From contig NZ_BFAV01000092.1 in NCBI RefSeq assembly GCF_002933875.1, positions 16,987 through 80,986 of the forward strand: 64,000 nucleotides of DNA, in the 5' to 3' direction. A program made the translations under genes and the position numbers. Each line of letters begins with the position of its first letter. Position 1 is the stretch's first letter. The notes beneath the pieces were generated by a model that made no database searches, was not told the origin of the DNA, and saw only the letters and a program-made list of their open reading frames with translations. Positions 34,814 through 44,567 of this stretch are shown here, in pieces. The stretch is from Desulfocucumis palustris (GTDB taxonomy: Bacteria; Bacillota; Desulfotomaculia; Desulfotomaculales; Desulfocucumaceae).

Positions 34814-35263
34814 CGGCACCCGGGGCGGCGGCTTCCAAATCCGGATGGGGTAAAGCCCCGCCCGGAGCAATATTTTGTTATCCGGGCCATCAATTTGATA
34901 ATGCTGTGCGGCGCTTAACCCGCCGGCGGATATGAACTTCTTTATATGCTTCGCCGGGCGGCGGCCTGTGATAATTTGCTGCTGGTGACACAAAGTGCCT
35001 GGGTTCGAGGATTGCATTGGTCATATTGCAAGTACGGCGCCATGCGGATTATTTCCGGATGAAACGTGCCGCCAAATACCTGTCTTTAAGCAATCCCTTT
35101 TAGGGAGGGCTTTTAAGCCGGCGGTAAAAAAACCGTGAAACAAGAAAGAAATACTAAAAAAAGGACAGTTTAAACACCCCTCCCCAATTAATACCCAGTT
35201 AAAAGGAGAGAAGAGGAAAATGTCGAAAATTATTATAATTGGTCGAAGCAGGAGGTTTTTAAA

Positions 35264-37330
35264 TTGAGTCCGCACAAACACTCTTCTTTAACCCTACTGA
35301 CTAAAGGGCAGGGCAATGCCAGGATCTTAACCCGGCAGTTGACGGATTTGCTGGGGGACCGGGTTGATGTTACCGGGGTCTGTGTTGACAAGCCTTTTTC
35401 TTCCGTATCCCTTGAGGCGGATTTAATTGTGGCGTCCACCACTTCCGTTTTGAATTTCATACCTCAATATATTGACCAGATACGGAATCGCCTGCTCATT
35501 GCCCGGAGAACAATTGATTTTAAAAATCTGCAATTGCTTTTGGGGCTTCCGCCAAAAACCAGGGCCATGCTGGTTAATGACCGCAAGGAAACCGCTGAGG
35601 AGGTAATACAATTTTTATACGGTCTCGGATTTGAGCACCTGTGGCTGATACCTTATTACCCCGGGAATCCCAATCCATCAAGGGTTGAATACGCCATTAC
35701 GCCGGGTGAGCCGCAACTGGTGCCGCCGGGTATAAAAAATGTGCTTGATCTGGGAACAAGAAAAATTGATATTACAACCCTGGCTGAAATTCTAAGCCGT
35801 CTGGGCATGCTTGATGAGAAAGCAAGCCTTTTGTCCGCCCGCTATATCAGCTCGATTGTTGATATAACAAAACACCTTGCCGACAGCCTGGGGGTGAACC
35901 AAAAGCTCAACACGCTGCTTCAAATGGTTCTTGACAAAATAACCAACGGTGTGTTGGCGGCGGATAAAGAAGGCAGGATTATAATGCTCAACAAGGCGGC
36001 CGAAAAAGTGCTGGAACTCAGGAGCGAGAAATGTTTGGGGAAGGAAAACCAGGTTTTGCAGGTATTGGAGGTGGACAAGGCCCTGCGTTCAGGTGAGCCC
36101 GACGAGAACAAGACCAGGGTCTACCAGGGAAAACACCTGCTGGTAAACAACATACCCATGCTGGAAAATGAAGAACCCTCGGGGGCCATTTGCATTTTCT
36201 ATGAATTGAGCGAGGTTGAAAAAATAGAGAAGTGCCTCCGTAAACACCTGACCAAAATAGGTTTTACCTCCAAGTACACCTTTAGCGATATAGATGGAAA
36301 AAGCCAAAAATTGCTCAAACAAATCGACAATGCCAAACGATTCGCGGAAACGGACTATAATGTGCTGATCATTGGGGAATCCGGCACAGGTAAAGAGCTT
36401 TTCGCCAATGCCATTCATAATTATTCCAGGCGGAAGAACCGGCCCTTTGTGGCTATAAACTGTGCCGCCCTGCCCATTGACCTGCTGGAAAGCGAACTCT
36501 TCGGCTTTGAAGAGGGTACTTTCACAGGGGCCAGGCGCGGGGGGAAGCCGGGGCTTTTTGAGCAGGCTCACCTGGGAACCATTTTTCTGGATGAAATAGG
36601 AGAAATTCCGGCCCAGGTGCAGGCCAAGCTATTAAGGGTGCTGGAAGAGAAGGAAGTAATGCGGGTCGGGGGAGAAAGCTTGATTCCCGTGGATGTCCGG
36701 GTTATTGCGGCCACTAATAAAGACCTTCAGAAACTGGTTGAAAAACACCAGTTCAGGGAGGATCTGTATTACCGCTTAAAAGTACTCTCATTAAAACTGC
36801 CGCCCCTGAGGGAAAGAAATAGCGACATTATTGCCTATGCCGAACAATTTGTAAGGCAATTGGACATAAGCACGGAAAATTTTTTATCGCCTGAAGTTAA
36901 AGAGGCTTTTGTGAATTACAACTGGCCGGGGAATATCAGGGAGGTTAAAAATGTAATAGAGTACCTGGCCACAGTGGTAAGGGGGCGTACTGTAGCGGTG
37001 GAGGATTTGCCGGCTGAGCTGCTTGCCGTTATTGAAGGGGACGGCGGAGGATGGCCTGAAAGCGGAATACCCACCGTGGGCTGTACCCCCGAAGAGATGG
37101 GCCTGTTGAAGGTCTTGTCCCAGTTTTGTGAAAACGGCAAGACCGTGGGCCGGAAGAGCCTTCAACAGGCATTGTTAAAGACGGGCATCGCCCTGACTGA
37201 GGACCAGGTTCGCAACAGGCTCGGCCACCTGGAGGAAAAGGGCCTGGTACTGATAAGCCGGGGACGGCGGGGGACATCGGTTACCCAATCCGGGCTGGAA
37301 TTAATAAGAAGAGCCAACGCCGCAAACTAA
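35264..37330 (+). CDS. PrpR-type sigma-54-dependent transcriptional activator
   Basis: A 688-residue activator: PrpR_N-like sensor (about 10-180), PAS (about 215-325) and an AAA+ sigma-54 interaction domain (about 345-575) with Walker A GESGTGKE near 371. The sigma-54 loop reads GTFTGA instead of the usual [23 protein letters not shown] and the [15 protein letters not shown] end of the domain are intact. The C-terminus is not the usual Fis-type helix; it looks like a winged helix ([31 protein letters not shown]). TTG 35264 follows AGGAGG. It is the likely master regulator of the four sigma-54 promoters nearby. Confidence 0.92.
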   Translation: MSPHKHSSLTLLTKGQGNARILTRQLTDLLGDRVDVTGVCVDKPFSSVSLEADLIVASTTSVLNFIPQYIDQIRNRLLIARRTIDFKNLQLLLGLPPKTRAMLVNDRKETAEEVIQFLYGLGFEHLWLIPYYPGNPNPSRVEYAITPGEPQLVPPGIKNVLDLGTRKIDITTLAEILSRLGMLDEKASLLSARYISSIVDITKHLADSLGVNQKLNTLLQMVLDKITNGVLAADKEGRIIMLNKAAEKVLELRSEKCLGKENQVLQVLEVDKALRSGEPDENKTRVYQGKHLLVNNIPMLENEEPSGAICIFYELSEVEKIEKCLRKHLTKIGFTSKYTFSDIDGKSQKLLKQIDNAKRFAETDYNVLIIGESGTGKELFANAIHNYSRRKNRPFVAINCAALPIDLLESELFGFEEGTFTGARRGGKPGLFEQAHLGTIFLDEIGEIPAQVQAKLLRVLEEKEVMRVGGESLIPVDVRVIAATNKDLQKLVEKHQFREDLYYRLKVLSLKLPPLRERNSDIIAYAEQFVRQLDISTENFLSPEVKEAFVNYNWPGNIREVKNVIEYLATVVRGRTVAVEDLPAELLAVIEGDGGGWPESGIPTVGCTPEEMGLLKVLSQFCENGKTVGRKSLQQALLKTGIALTEDQVRNRLGHLEEKGLVLISRGRRGTSVTQSGLELIRRANAAN

Positions 37331-37673
37331 CCCGCGGGCCTGGCAGGCGGCTTAAATCCGGTTCGCCGGCAGGTTCCTCAAAAACAGTGCTCCTTTATCC
37401 CCGGTGCCGGATTAACATTTTACCGCCAGGCTTACCTATATTTGTGCTACAATTTTACTGACGGCAGTGGTGAGAACCGACAGCCGCAAAGTTCTTTGGC
37501 CGCCGTGCCGGCACGCCGGGTCCGGGCGGCCTCCGCCTCCGCGGCGGCCCGCTCCCGGTGATGCCGTCGATGCTTAAAAAAATGTGGGCAGGGGGAGCAT
37601 TGTAAGTGCGGCGGAAGGACTTGTTTTAATATAAAGCATAATTTTGCTTTGATGCAAAGGGTGATTAACGCGC
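37331..37673. other. Intergenic, no supported gene
   Basis: A GC-rich stretch (37500-37560) is followed by AT-rich sequence and the start of nudC. I see no terminator with a T-run or gene here. Confidence 0.4.
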
Positions 37674-38450
37674 ATGTTATGGTTTTTGTTCTATGATAAC
37701 AAACTGCTTATAAAGATTAACAATGACACACTCTCAATTCCAGGCAGGGAAGATTTAACGGCATTGGAAATCCAGCTGAGGAGAGAAATTTATATAGGCA
37801 GGCTATATGACTCTCCCTGTTTTGCGGCGGAGTTTTCCGGAGAGCCGTTATCGCTGCCCGGTGGTTTTGATTATTTGAGTTTGAGAGAATTACTTAATAA
37901 ATCCGAGGATGACATTTTTCGGGTGGCCGGACGCGGGTATCAAATTATAAATTGGGCCCGCAAGCATCAATTTTGCGGCAAATGCGGCGGCCCCACCAAA
38001 AACAAGCCGGATGAGCTTGCCAAGGAATGTACCGTTTGCGGCACTGTAAGCTTTCCACGCATATCCCCCGCTGTAATAGTGGCAATAGTTAAAGAGGATA
38101 AACTATTACTGGCCAGAAATATAAAATTCCCATCCAGCTTCTATAGCGTTCTGGCCGGTTTTGTTGAACCGGGAGAAACCCTGGAGGAGTGTGTGCAAAG
38201 GGAGGTAAAGGAAGAGGTTGGGATTGAGGTAAAAAATATAAAATACTTTGGAAGCCAGTCCTGGCCATTCCCGGACTCCCTTATGATTGCTTTCACCGCG
38301 GAATATGCCGGTGGCGAAATTGCCGTTGACAATATGGAGTTATCCCATGCCGACTGGTTTTCAAGCCGCAATATGCCGGCAAAAATCCCGGATAAAAAAA
38401 CCATCGCCGGACGCCTTATTGAATGGTTTTTGGAGCAAAAAAATTTTTAA
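37674..38450 (+). CDS. nudC: NAD(+) diphosphatase NudC
   Basis: A 258-residue Nudix hydrolase that cleaves NADH or deNADs RNA to NMN and AMP products. A zinc ribbon (CGKCGGPTKN...CTVCG, about residues 102-124) precedes the Nudix box GFVEPGETLEECVQREVKEEVGIEV (about 161-185). The FGSQSWPFPDSLMIAF motif after it is diagnostic of NudC. Start at ATG 37674; AAAGGG lies a little far upstream (12 bases). Transcribed alone. Confidence 0.93.
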   Translation: MLWFLFYDNKLLIKINNDTLSIPGREDLTALEIQLRREIYIGRLYDSPCFAAEFSGEPLSLPGGFDYLSLRELLNKSEDDIFRVAGRGYQIINWARKHQFCGKCGGPTKNKPDELAKECTVCGTVSFPRISPAVIVAIVKEDKLLLARNIKFPSSFYSVLAGFVEPGETLEECVQREVKEEVGIEVKNIKYFGSQSWPFPDSLMIAFTAEYAGGEIAVDNMELSHADWFSSRNMPAKIPDKKTIAGRLIEWFLEQKNF

Positions 38451-38508
38451 GCGCCGCCAATGGGGCAATGGGGGAGTATGTGTATTTGCCCGGCCCTGAT
38501 AGTCATAC

Positions 38509-39222
38509 TTACCGGATAATGCTGTAAAACCTTTCCTGAAAGCGATAGAGTCCGAACAAAGGTCCCTGCTCGAAGGTTTCAAGCGGATAAGCAGCTTTAA
38601 ATGCGTGATAATGCTGCCATACTGTTTGAATTGTTTCCCTTGGACCGATGAAGCCTAGTAACAGATTTACCAGGGAAAGTGTGTAGGGATCCTGAATCTG
38701 GCCGATGATTTCCAGGATTTGTTTGGAATAGTTTATTTTGGATTTGCGAAGCACTTTTATTGCTGTTTCCGCAAAGAAATCGCTTTCATTGTTCCGGAGC
38801 TTGCTGATTATTTCCGGCATGACAGCTTCGGAATAAAGAAGCAAGTGTTGTTCAAACAGAATGTTATTAATGCTGTCTACGCCTTGCTCCATCATCTTAA
38901 TCAATATTTCAGGGGAGGCCTGTTTGATTTGTTCGGCCTCATCAGCGCCTCTGTTATTGATAAACTTGCCGGCCTCCCTGTGGGCTAACTCTTCTATGCC
39001 CGGCATGACAAAGGCGGAGTAAATCAATCTTGCTGCCGAGAGTTCCTTGTAGGGGTTTTTATCAATAAACGTTTCATCTAAAACGGGCGTGCCGTGGTCC
39101 CTGGAAAGAAGTTCAATAAACCTGGGTTTTAGTCCTGATAAAGTGATGGCATTATTGGCACAGCAATGTTTATATTTTTTCCCGCTCCCGCAGGGGCAGG
39201 GCTGATTTCTTCCGACTTTCAT
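38509..39222 (-). CDS. SEC-C motif protein of unknown function
   Basis: 237 residues. The N-terminus carries a SEC-C zinc motif, RNQPCPCGSGKKYKHCC, as in SecA and YecA tails. The remaining 210 residues are mainly helical, with repeats of the type LRNNESDFFAETAIKVLRKSK. Its SEC-C motif is at the N-terminus, which is common in standalone proteins of this kind. Function is unknown; the motif binds zinc and may contact ribosome or other proteins. No operon partner. Confidence 0.8.
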   Translation of the reverse strand: MKVGRNQPCPCGSGKKYKHCCANNAITLSGLKPRFIELLSRDHGTPVLDETFIDKNPYKELSAARLIYSAFVMPGIEELAHREAGKFINNRGADEAEQIKQASPEILIKMMEQGVDSINNILFEQHLLLYSEAVMPEIISKLRNNESDFFAETAIKVLRKSKINYSKQILEIIGQIQDPYTLSLVNLLLGFIGPRETIQTVWQHYHAFKAAYPLETFEQGPLFGLYRFQERFYSIIR

Positions 39223-39368
39223 TTAATCACCCGGTTTATCATTAAAATTTAAGAGACTGAACGGATTATACCGTAACCAGTTAATTTTACCATGTTTTGC
39301 ATGATAGTTGAAGCCTTGTAAAAGGAAAGGGTCATTTAGCGGAATTTTACCTTGTAAGGAGGGATATC

Positions 39369-39587
39369 ATGAAGCCGGTTAAGTTAAAGGATGTTATTGA
39401 AAAACTGGAGCTAATCAATGACGATTTAAAATCATATTACTCAAAAGAAACAGGTGGTATTTTTTCTTTATCGGTTGATGAATTGCGTATTGCAGAGGAT
39501 TCCGAAGCTGACGATGACTTTTTCGTGTATCCGGAATGGCGGAGGGAAAGGCGATTCGGGGAAAAGCCGGCTGATGGACTGCGGTGA
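39369..39587 (+). pseudogene. UPF0158-family N-terminal fragment
   Basis: 72 residues beginning MKPVKLKDVIEKLELINDDLKSYYSKETGG resemble the first half of UPF0158 proteins (usually about 140 residues). The family region VYPEW is reached and the frame then runs into RRERRFGEKPADGLR and stops. The lack of the C-terminal half suggests a truncated remnant; it may be a short but real protein. A good ribosome site (AAGGAGGG) precedes ATG 39369. Confidence 0.55.
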
Positions 39588-39740
39588 TGGCCTAACACTT
39601 ATATTATTATGAGCCGGCAGTGTCGGCCTGTGTGGAGGTATGTTATAAGCTAAGCTGGTAAAAAACAGAATGTCTTCAAAATAATATGCCAAATTGCAGA
39701 CAGTTGATAAATGTTAAGAAGTAACACAAAAAAAACAGCG

Positions 39741-39860
39741 TTGACAGAGGAAATTATTTTGTTATAATGTAATTATTGGTAAAAACCTTTTCTGGAGAAG
39801 GCTGAAGTCAAAAAAATAGAGATAAAAAACAAGTCCAAGAACAGGCCATTCTTGGACTTG
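39741..39860 (+). ncRNA. Sigma-A promoter and structured leader or small RNA
   Basis: TTGACA (39741-39746), a 16-bp spacer and TATAAT (39763-39768) form a near-perfect promoter. About 60 bases later a 12-bp hairpin (39830-39841 with 39849-39860) and a smaller GCTGA/TCAGC hairpin follow. The HNH gene begins at 39979, so this could be its 5' leader or a separate RNA. There is no T-run to mark an end. Confidence 0.5.
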
Positions 39861-39978
39861 GCGCTGAGAATCAGCTAATGTTTTCTGTGTAATCACATAA
39901 TATCGTAAAACGCACCCCAAAGGCAAGGGTATTTGTGATTTTGCTGTTGGATGCGCTTTGTCTCGGAAAGGAGAAACT

Positions 39979-40305
39979 TTGGTTCGTCAACCAAATAGCA
40001 CGATTATGAATGAGCCATTTGAGCCGCGGACGATTTTAGCGGTGTGGAACAAGGCTGTCCTTATTCCCGGATACGAACAGTACGCATTCAAGGAAGACCG
40101 GTGTGGCGCGCGGATAAAGTTTGCCGATTACGGGAATGTCAATTCCGATTTTGGTTGGGAAATTGACCATGAGAAGCCGGTGGCCGAGGGTGGAACAGAT
40201 GACCTGGATAACCTCCAGCCACTGCACTGGCGCAACAACCGCGGGAAAGGCGACAATTGGCCGAATTGGACTTGTTCATATCCGTCGGCAACGTCACCAG
40301 GCTAA
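39979..40305 (+). CDS. HNH endonuclease-like protein
   Basis: A small protein of about 108 residues. The C-terminal half has the HNH core WEIDHEKPVAEGGTDDLDNLQPLHWRNNRGKGD, with the metal-binding His-Asp and Asn residues. It lacks additional domains. TTG 39979 follows AAAGGAG (39966-39972); ATG 40006 is the alternative. It is the first gene of the defence island, before a type I modification system, and is followed by a terminator, so it is a separate transcript. Confidence 0.78.
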   Translation: MVRQPNSTIMNEPFEPRTILAVWNKAVLIPGYEQYAFKEDRCGARIKFADYGNVNSDFGWEIDHEKPVAEGGTDDLDNLQPLHWRNNRGKGDNWPNWTCSYPSATSPG

Positions 40306-40414
40306 CATGCCGGTATAATTGCTTGTACCCGCCAGTGGCTGCAGGAGGAAAATAAGACACAGAGATAGTCACGGCAAGGACCCGTTCCCGCCAAAAGGTT
40401 TATTGGTTTAAATG

Positions 40415-40452
40415 CCAAAGCCACTCTCGCAATAGAGTGGCTTTGGTTTCAA
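40415..40452 (+). terminator. Terminator after the HNH gene
   Basis: A 13-bp perfect stem (40415-40427 with 40434-40446) has a 6-base loop and ends in a short TTTC run. Confidence 0.7.
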
Positions 40453-40470
40453 GTGATTTAGACCGGTTTA

Positions 40471-41109
40471 ATGCGTTTTCCCCTAATATCCCTGAAGGGA
40501 GTGAAAATTACGACAATAAAAAAAGTAAAACTCAAGAAAATTGCTGATATATTAAATGGTGTGCCCGATGTCAGGCAGCCGGGGAAAGCGAACACCACCG
40601 GTGAGATAACGTATAATTTTATTCAGCCCAATCATTTGGGAATTTTCAATGATATACAATGTATTTCAGAAATAAAAAGACATACCTCTGTTGATGACAG
40701 CTATTTCGTTCGAAAGAACGATATTTTATTAAAACGGTTGAATCCGGACATCGCAACATTAATAATTGAGGACATGTCAAACACTGTTTTTTCAAGTAAT
40801 CTCTTTGTTATTCGTGTGCTCAAAGACTATTATCCGGCCTACATAGCCTGCCTGCTGGAAAATCAGGGCATGACCTGGATAAACAGCAATATCGTAGGTT
40901 CAGTTGCGGCGATAAAATCCATATCCGCCAAAGCTTTGGCGGCATTGGATATTCCCTCCGTAGACTACGATAAACAAAAAGCAATCGGTCAGATGTGGCT
41001 GCTGTATAAAAAACGGAAAAAACTGCTTGAGAATATGATTGAAGAAGATCAGAGGCTTATGGCAGCAGTAATAAATAGTATCACCGCAAGCGCCGAGGAG
41101 GAAAAATGA
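40471..41109 (+). CDS. Half-size type I specificity (HsdS-like) protein
   Basis: About 200-212 residues. KVKLKKIADILNGVPDVRQPG opens like an HsdS target-recognition domain, and the C-terminus (DYDKQKAIGQMWLLYKKRKKLLENMIEEDQRLM) resembles the HsdS helical spacer. It is about half the length of the 409-residue S subunit downstream, so it has one recognition domain. The start is uncertain; a GAAGGGAGTG site lies inside the frame at 40493-40502. It overlaps hsdM (ATGATG), so they are coupled. Confidence 0.7.
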   Translation: MRFPLISLKGVKITTIKKVKLKKIADILNGVPDVRQPGKANTTGEITYNFIQPNHLGIFNDIQCISEIKRHTSVDDSYFVRKNDILLKRLNPDIATLIIEDMSNTVFSSNLFVIRVLKDYYPAYIACLLENQGMTWINSNIVGSVAAIKSISAKALAALDIPSVDYDKQKAIGQMWLLYKKRKKLLENMIEEDQRLMAAVINSITASAEEEK

Positions 41110-42692
41110 TGGCTACTACGAGAAAAGACATCGAGGCGGCTCTCTGGAGAGGGGCGAATACTTTCAGGGGAGCCATAGATGCAGCCAATTACAAGGATTA
41201 TATCCTGCCCATGCTTTTTGTGAAATATTTGAGCGATACTTATTTAGAAAAGGTCGAAATTTTAAAGGAAAAATATAATGATCCGGTGAGGGTGCAAAGA
41301 GCCATAAACAGACTCCCATTTGTTATCAAGGAAAAAAACAGTTTCTCCTGGCTTCATCAAAACAGATATAACGATAACCTGGGGGAACTTATCAATATAG
41401 CTTTGCGGGGGATAGAAGATGATAACCCTTCATTATTTACAGGGGTGTTTAGAAATATTGACTTTAACAGCGAAGCCATGCTGGGCAATCATAGGCAAAA
41501 AAATACCCGCTTAAGGGAAATGCTTGAGGATTTTGAGCCCCTTGATTTACGCCCTTCTTCCATCCAGCCTGAGGAAGGCAAAGTGGCGGCTGATACCATA
41601 GGCGACGCCTACGAATATATGATCGGCGAGTTTGCCAGACAGGCAGGCAAAAAAGCCGGATCCTTCTTTACCCCGTCCGAGGTTTCCGAACTTATGGCAC
41701 GCATTGTCAATCCCAGAATAAGTGATACCATGTATGACCCAACCTGCGGCTCCGGATCCCTGCTCATCAGAACCGGAAGAAAGGCTATTGAAAAGGAAAA
41801 CGGCAACGTTAAGACTCTTGCCCTGTATGGGCAGGAAATGAACGGGTCTTCCTGGTCCATGGCCAAAATGAACATGTTTCTCCATGAAATAATGGACGCC
41901 AGGATTGCCTGGGGCGATTCCCTTGCCAATCCCATGCACCTGGACTCCGACGGCAATCTTATGCAGTTTGATGTCATCGTGGCCAATATGCCTTTTTCGC
42001 AGGACAAATGGGCGGCAGGTTTTAATACCAGCGGCGAAATGACCGGCAAAGGCAAAGAATTCAAAATGGAAGCAGCCCTTGATAAATTTCACCGTTTTGA
42101 CTGGGGAGTGCCTCCGGCCAGTAAAGGCGACTGGGCATTTTTGCTGCATATGATAGCCAGTCTTAAAAGCGGTGGCAGAATTGCCGCCGTTGCTCCCCAT
42201 GGCGTTTTATTCAGGGGCGCGTCCGAGGGGAGGATAAGGCAGGCTGTAATTGAAAAGAATTTGCTGGACGCGGTAATTGGTCTTCCTGCAAACCTGTTTT
42301 ACGGCACCGGCATTCCGGCCTGCATATTGGTGTTTAAGAAAAACCGCAATCGCGATGATGTGCTTTTCATCGATGCGTCCGGCAAGGATGAAAACGGCAG
42401 CCTCCGCTACAGGAAAGATAAAAATCAGAACAGGCTGGAAACAAAACACATCGACGATATTGTAAAAGCTTATGAGAGCCGCACGGATATTGAAAAATTT
42501 GCCCATTTGGCAACCGCCGACGAGATAAAAGCCAACGAATACAACCTGAATATCCCCCGGTATGTCGATACTTTTGAGGAAGAGGCACTGGTGGATATTG
42601 AGGAGGTAAAAAACAATATTGCCAATATACAAAAGGAACTTGCCGAAGTGGAAGAACAGATGGCCAAGTACCTTAAGGAGTTGGGGCTGTGA
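41106..42692 (+). CDS. hsdM: Type I restriction-modification methyltransferase HsdM
   Basis: A 528-residue N6-adenine methyltransferase subunit. An N-terminal HsdM helical domain (ALWRGANTFRGAIDAANYKDYILPMLFVKYLSD) is followed by SAM-binding motif I DPTCGSGSLLIR near residue 217. The catalytic motif IV appears as NMPF rather than the usual NPPF/Y. It modifies target DNA with HsdS. ATG 41106 follows GGAGG. The dinD remnant overlaps its 3' end. Confidence 0.93.
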   Translation: MMATTRKDIEAALWRGANTFRGAIDAANYKDYILPMLFVKYLSDTYLEKVEILKEKYNDPVRVQRAINRLPFVIKEKNSFSWLHQNRYNDNLGELINIALRGIEDDNPSLFTGVFRNIDFNSEAMLGNHRQKNTRLREMLEDFEPLDLRPSSIQPEEGKVAADTIGDAYEYMIGEFARQAGKKAGSFFTPSEVSELMARIVNPRISDTMYDPTCGSGSLLIRTGRKAIEKENGNVKTLALYGQEMNGSSWSMAKMNMFLHEIMDARIAWGDSLANPMHLDSDGNLMQFDVIVANMPFSQDKWAAGFNTSGEMTGKGKEFKMEAALDKFHRFDWGVPPASKGDWAFLLHMIASLKSGGRIAAVAPHGVLFRGASEGRIRQAVIEKNLLDAVIGLPANLFYGTGIPACILVFKKNRNRDDVLFIDASGKDENGSLRYRKDKNQNRLETKHIDDIVKAYESRTDIEKFAHLATADEIKANEYNLNIPRYVDTFEEEALVDIEEVKNNIANIQKELAEVEEQMAKYLKELGL

Positions 42693-43278
42693 GCAATATT
42701 CAAAAATATAGCGATAAAACCTTTGAGGAGATCAGGCACATTAATGAATATGGGGCGGAATGCTGGCTGGCGAGGGAGTTAGCTCCTGTTCTTGAATATG
42801 CCCGCTGGGAAAATTTCTATAAAGTCCTGGAAAAAGCGAAGGAAGCCTGCGAAAACAGTAATATCAACGTGGAGGATCATTTTCGTGACGTCACGAAAAT
42901 GATAAATCTGGCCAAGGGTGCCCAGCGGGAAATTGAAGATACCAGGGACTTTACGGCGGGCTGGGCGTTAAAGAGATACATAAAAGAAAATGTCTAAAGA
43001 AAAGTCAAAAGATACTTGACCATATGGGCAGCACGGAGCTTGCGGCCAATCTTTTCCGGGCAACCCAAACTGATGAAAAAATAAGAAGGGAAAATATAAA
43101 AGGGAAGGAAAGGGCCAACCAAACCCATTTTGTCGTGGGCAAAACCGTTCGGGATACAATCCAAAAGCTGGGCGGAACCATGCCCGAAGACCTGCCCGCT
43201 CCAGATGAAAGTATCGGGCAGCTTGAAAAGAAAGTGCCGAAAAAATTGAAAGGCTCAATGGAAGAAAAAGGGGTTTAA
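42689..43278 (+). pseudogene. dinD remnant, internally deleted and frameshifted
   Basis: The N-terminal frame (42689-42997) matches DinD (YSDKTFEEIRHINEYGAECWLARELAPVLEYARWENF) and reaches DVTKMINLAKGAQREIEDTRDF. The middle of the family is missing. The C-terminal part continues in another frame from about 42973 (EIHKRKCLKKSQKILDHMG, then STELAANLFRATQTDEK to MPEDLP at 43196). A deletion and frameshift joined the two. DinD genes commonly sit within type I loci; here it is broken. Confidence 0.88.
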
Positions 43279-43346
43279 GGAACCCCAGGTAATTATATAA
43301 GGATAAAACATTTTATTGCGTAATGAGACATTAACAGGTGGTGTCC

Positions 43347-44567
43347 ATGAGTATGGATAAAATAAGTTATGATTACAAAGATTATCCATTTCCGGAAAAT
43401 TGGAGGGAATACAAGTTAAACCAACTGTTGGAAGTTGTTGAAAGGCCAGTTAATATGATTGATGACCAGGAATATTGCCTCATTACAATTAAACGAAATT
43501 TTGGAGGAATTGAAAGTCGAGGTAAATTGACTGGGAAAAAAATCTTAGTAAAAAACCAGTTCGAAATACGTGAAGGAGATTTTATTATTTCTAAAAGGCA
43601 AATAGTGCACGGAGCATGCGCTGTCGTCCCCAAGAACTATGAAGGGGCAACTGTATCCAACGAATATGATGTTATGAACTTTAATAACAGATTGTTATCA
43701 TTATTCTTTGATTACTATGTTCAATTGCCGTTTATGAGAAGATATTTTTATATTAACAGTGATGGCGTTCATGTTGAAAAATTACGATTTAAAACGGATG
43801 ATTGGTTAAGACAAAGAATTCGTGTTCCTTCGATAATAGAACAACAACATATTGCCTCAATCCTTGCTACCAGTGACAAGGCCATTCGTTTAAAAGAACA
43901 GCTAATTATCGAAAAAAAACGGCAGAAAAAGTGGCTGATGCAGAACCTACTTACAGGCAAAAAACGCCTTTCTGGCTTCAAAAGTGATTGGCAAAAATTC
44001 GAAGTTGGACAAGTCATTTCCTTGTCATCGAAAAAGATCAATCCAATTATTGAAAAGCGAGTATTTAAATGTATTGAATTAGAGCATATTGAATCAGAAA
44101 CTGGGAGACTCTTAGGTTCTACAATATCTTCAATGCAAAAAAGTAATAAAAATTATTTTAAAAATGGTGATGTTTTGTTTGGTAAACTAAGGCCCTATTT
44201 AAAAAAATTTTATTATGCAACACATGAGGGAGTTTGCTCAAGTGAGATATGGGTTTTAAGACCAAATAATAAGAATTTGCTACCCCAATATTTATATTAT
44301 ATTGTTCAATCATCCCAATTTATTGAAAAATGCTGTGTTTCAAGCGGTTCGAAGATGCCTCGGGCGGATTGGGATTATGTTTTAAATCTAGTCATTCTTC
44401 TTCCGCCTCTTTCAGAGCAAACCATTATTGCTAAAACCTTAGCAATAACAGATCGTGCAATAGACCTGCACGAAAAGCAGCTTGAGGAGCTTAAAAAACA
44501 GAAAAAAGCCCTGATGCAGCTGCTGCTGACAGGAATTGTGAGAGTCAACACGGGGAAGGTGAATTAA
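43347..44567 (+). CDS. hsdS: Type I specificity subunit HsdS
   Basis: About 406 residues with two target-recognition domains, each followed by a conserved helix (IEEQQHIASILATSDKAIRLKEQLI-like at about residues 165-190 and LSEQTIIAKTLAITDRAIDLHEKQL at about 355-380). It dictates the DNA target of HsdM and HsdR. It is markedly more AT-rich than hsdM and hsdR on both sides, as often seen for exchanged specificity subunits. ATG 43347 or 43353 follows AGGTGG. The stop overlaps hsdR (TAATG). Confidence 0.92.
   Translation: MSMDKISYDYKDYPFPENWREYKLNQLLEVVERPVNMIDDQEYCLITIKRNFGGIESRGKLTGKKILVKNQFEIREGDFIISKRQIVHGACAVVPKNYEGATVSNEYDVMNFNNRLLSLFFDYYVQLPFMRRYFYINSDGVHVEKLRFKTDDWLRQRIRVPSIIEQQHIASILATSDKAIRLKEQLIIEKKRQKKWLMQNLLTGKKRLSGFKSDWQKFEVGQVISLSSKKINPIIEKRVFKCIELEHIESETGRLLGSTISSMQKSNKNYFKNGDVLFGKLRPYLKKFYYATHEGVCSSEIWVLRPNNKNLLPQYLYYIVQSSQFIEKCCVSSGSKMPRADWDYVLNLVILLPPLSEQTIIAKTLAITDRAIDLHEKQLEELKKQKKALMQLLLTGIVRVNTGKVN

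Noticed and set aside
41547..42200. 217-codon minus-strand frame inside hsdM
   Set aside because: Shadow of the methyltransferase gene; hsdM carries clear motifs in the plus frame.
43024..43278. Separate 84-codon gene after dinD
   Set aside because: The protein is the C-terminal part of DinD in a different frame, and its frame can be read back upstream into the remnant, so it belongs to the pseudogene.
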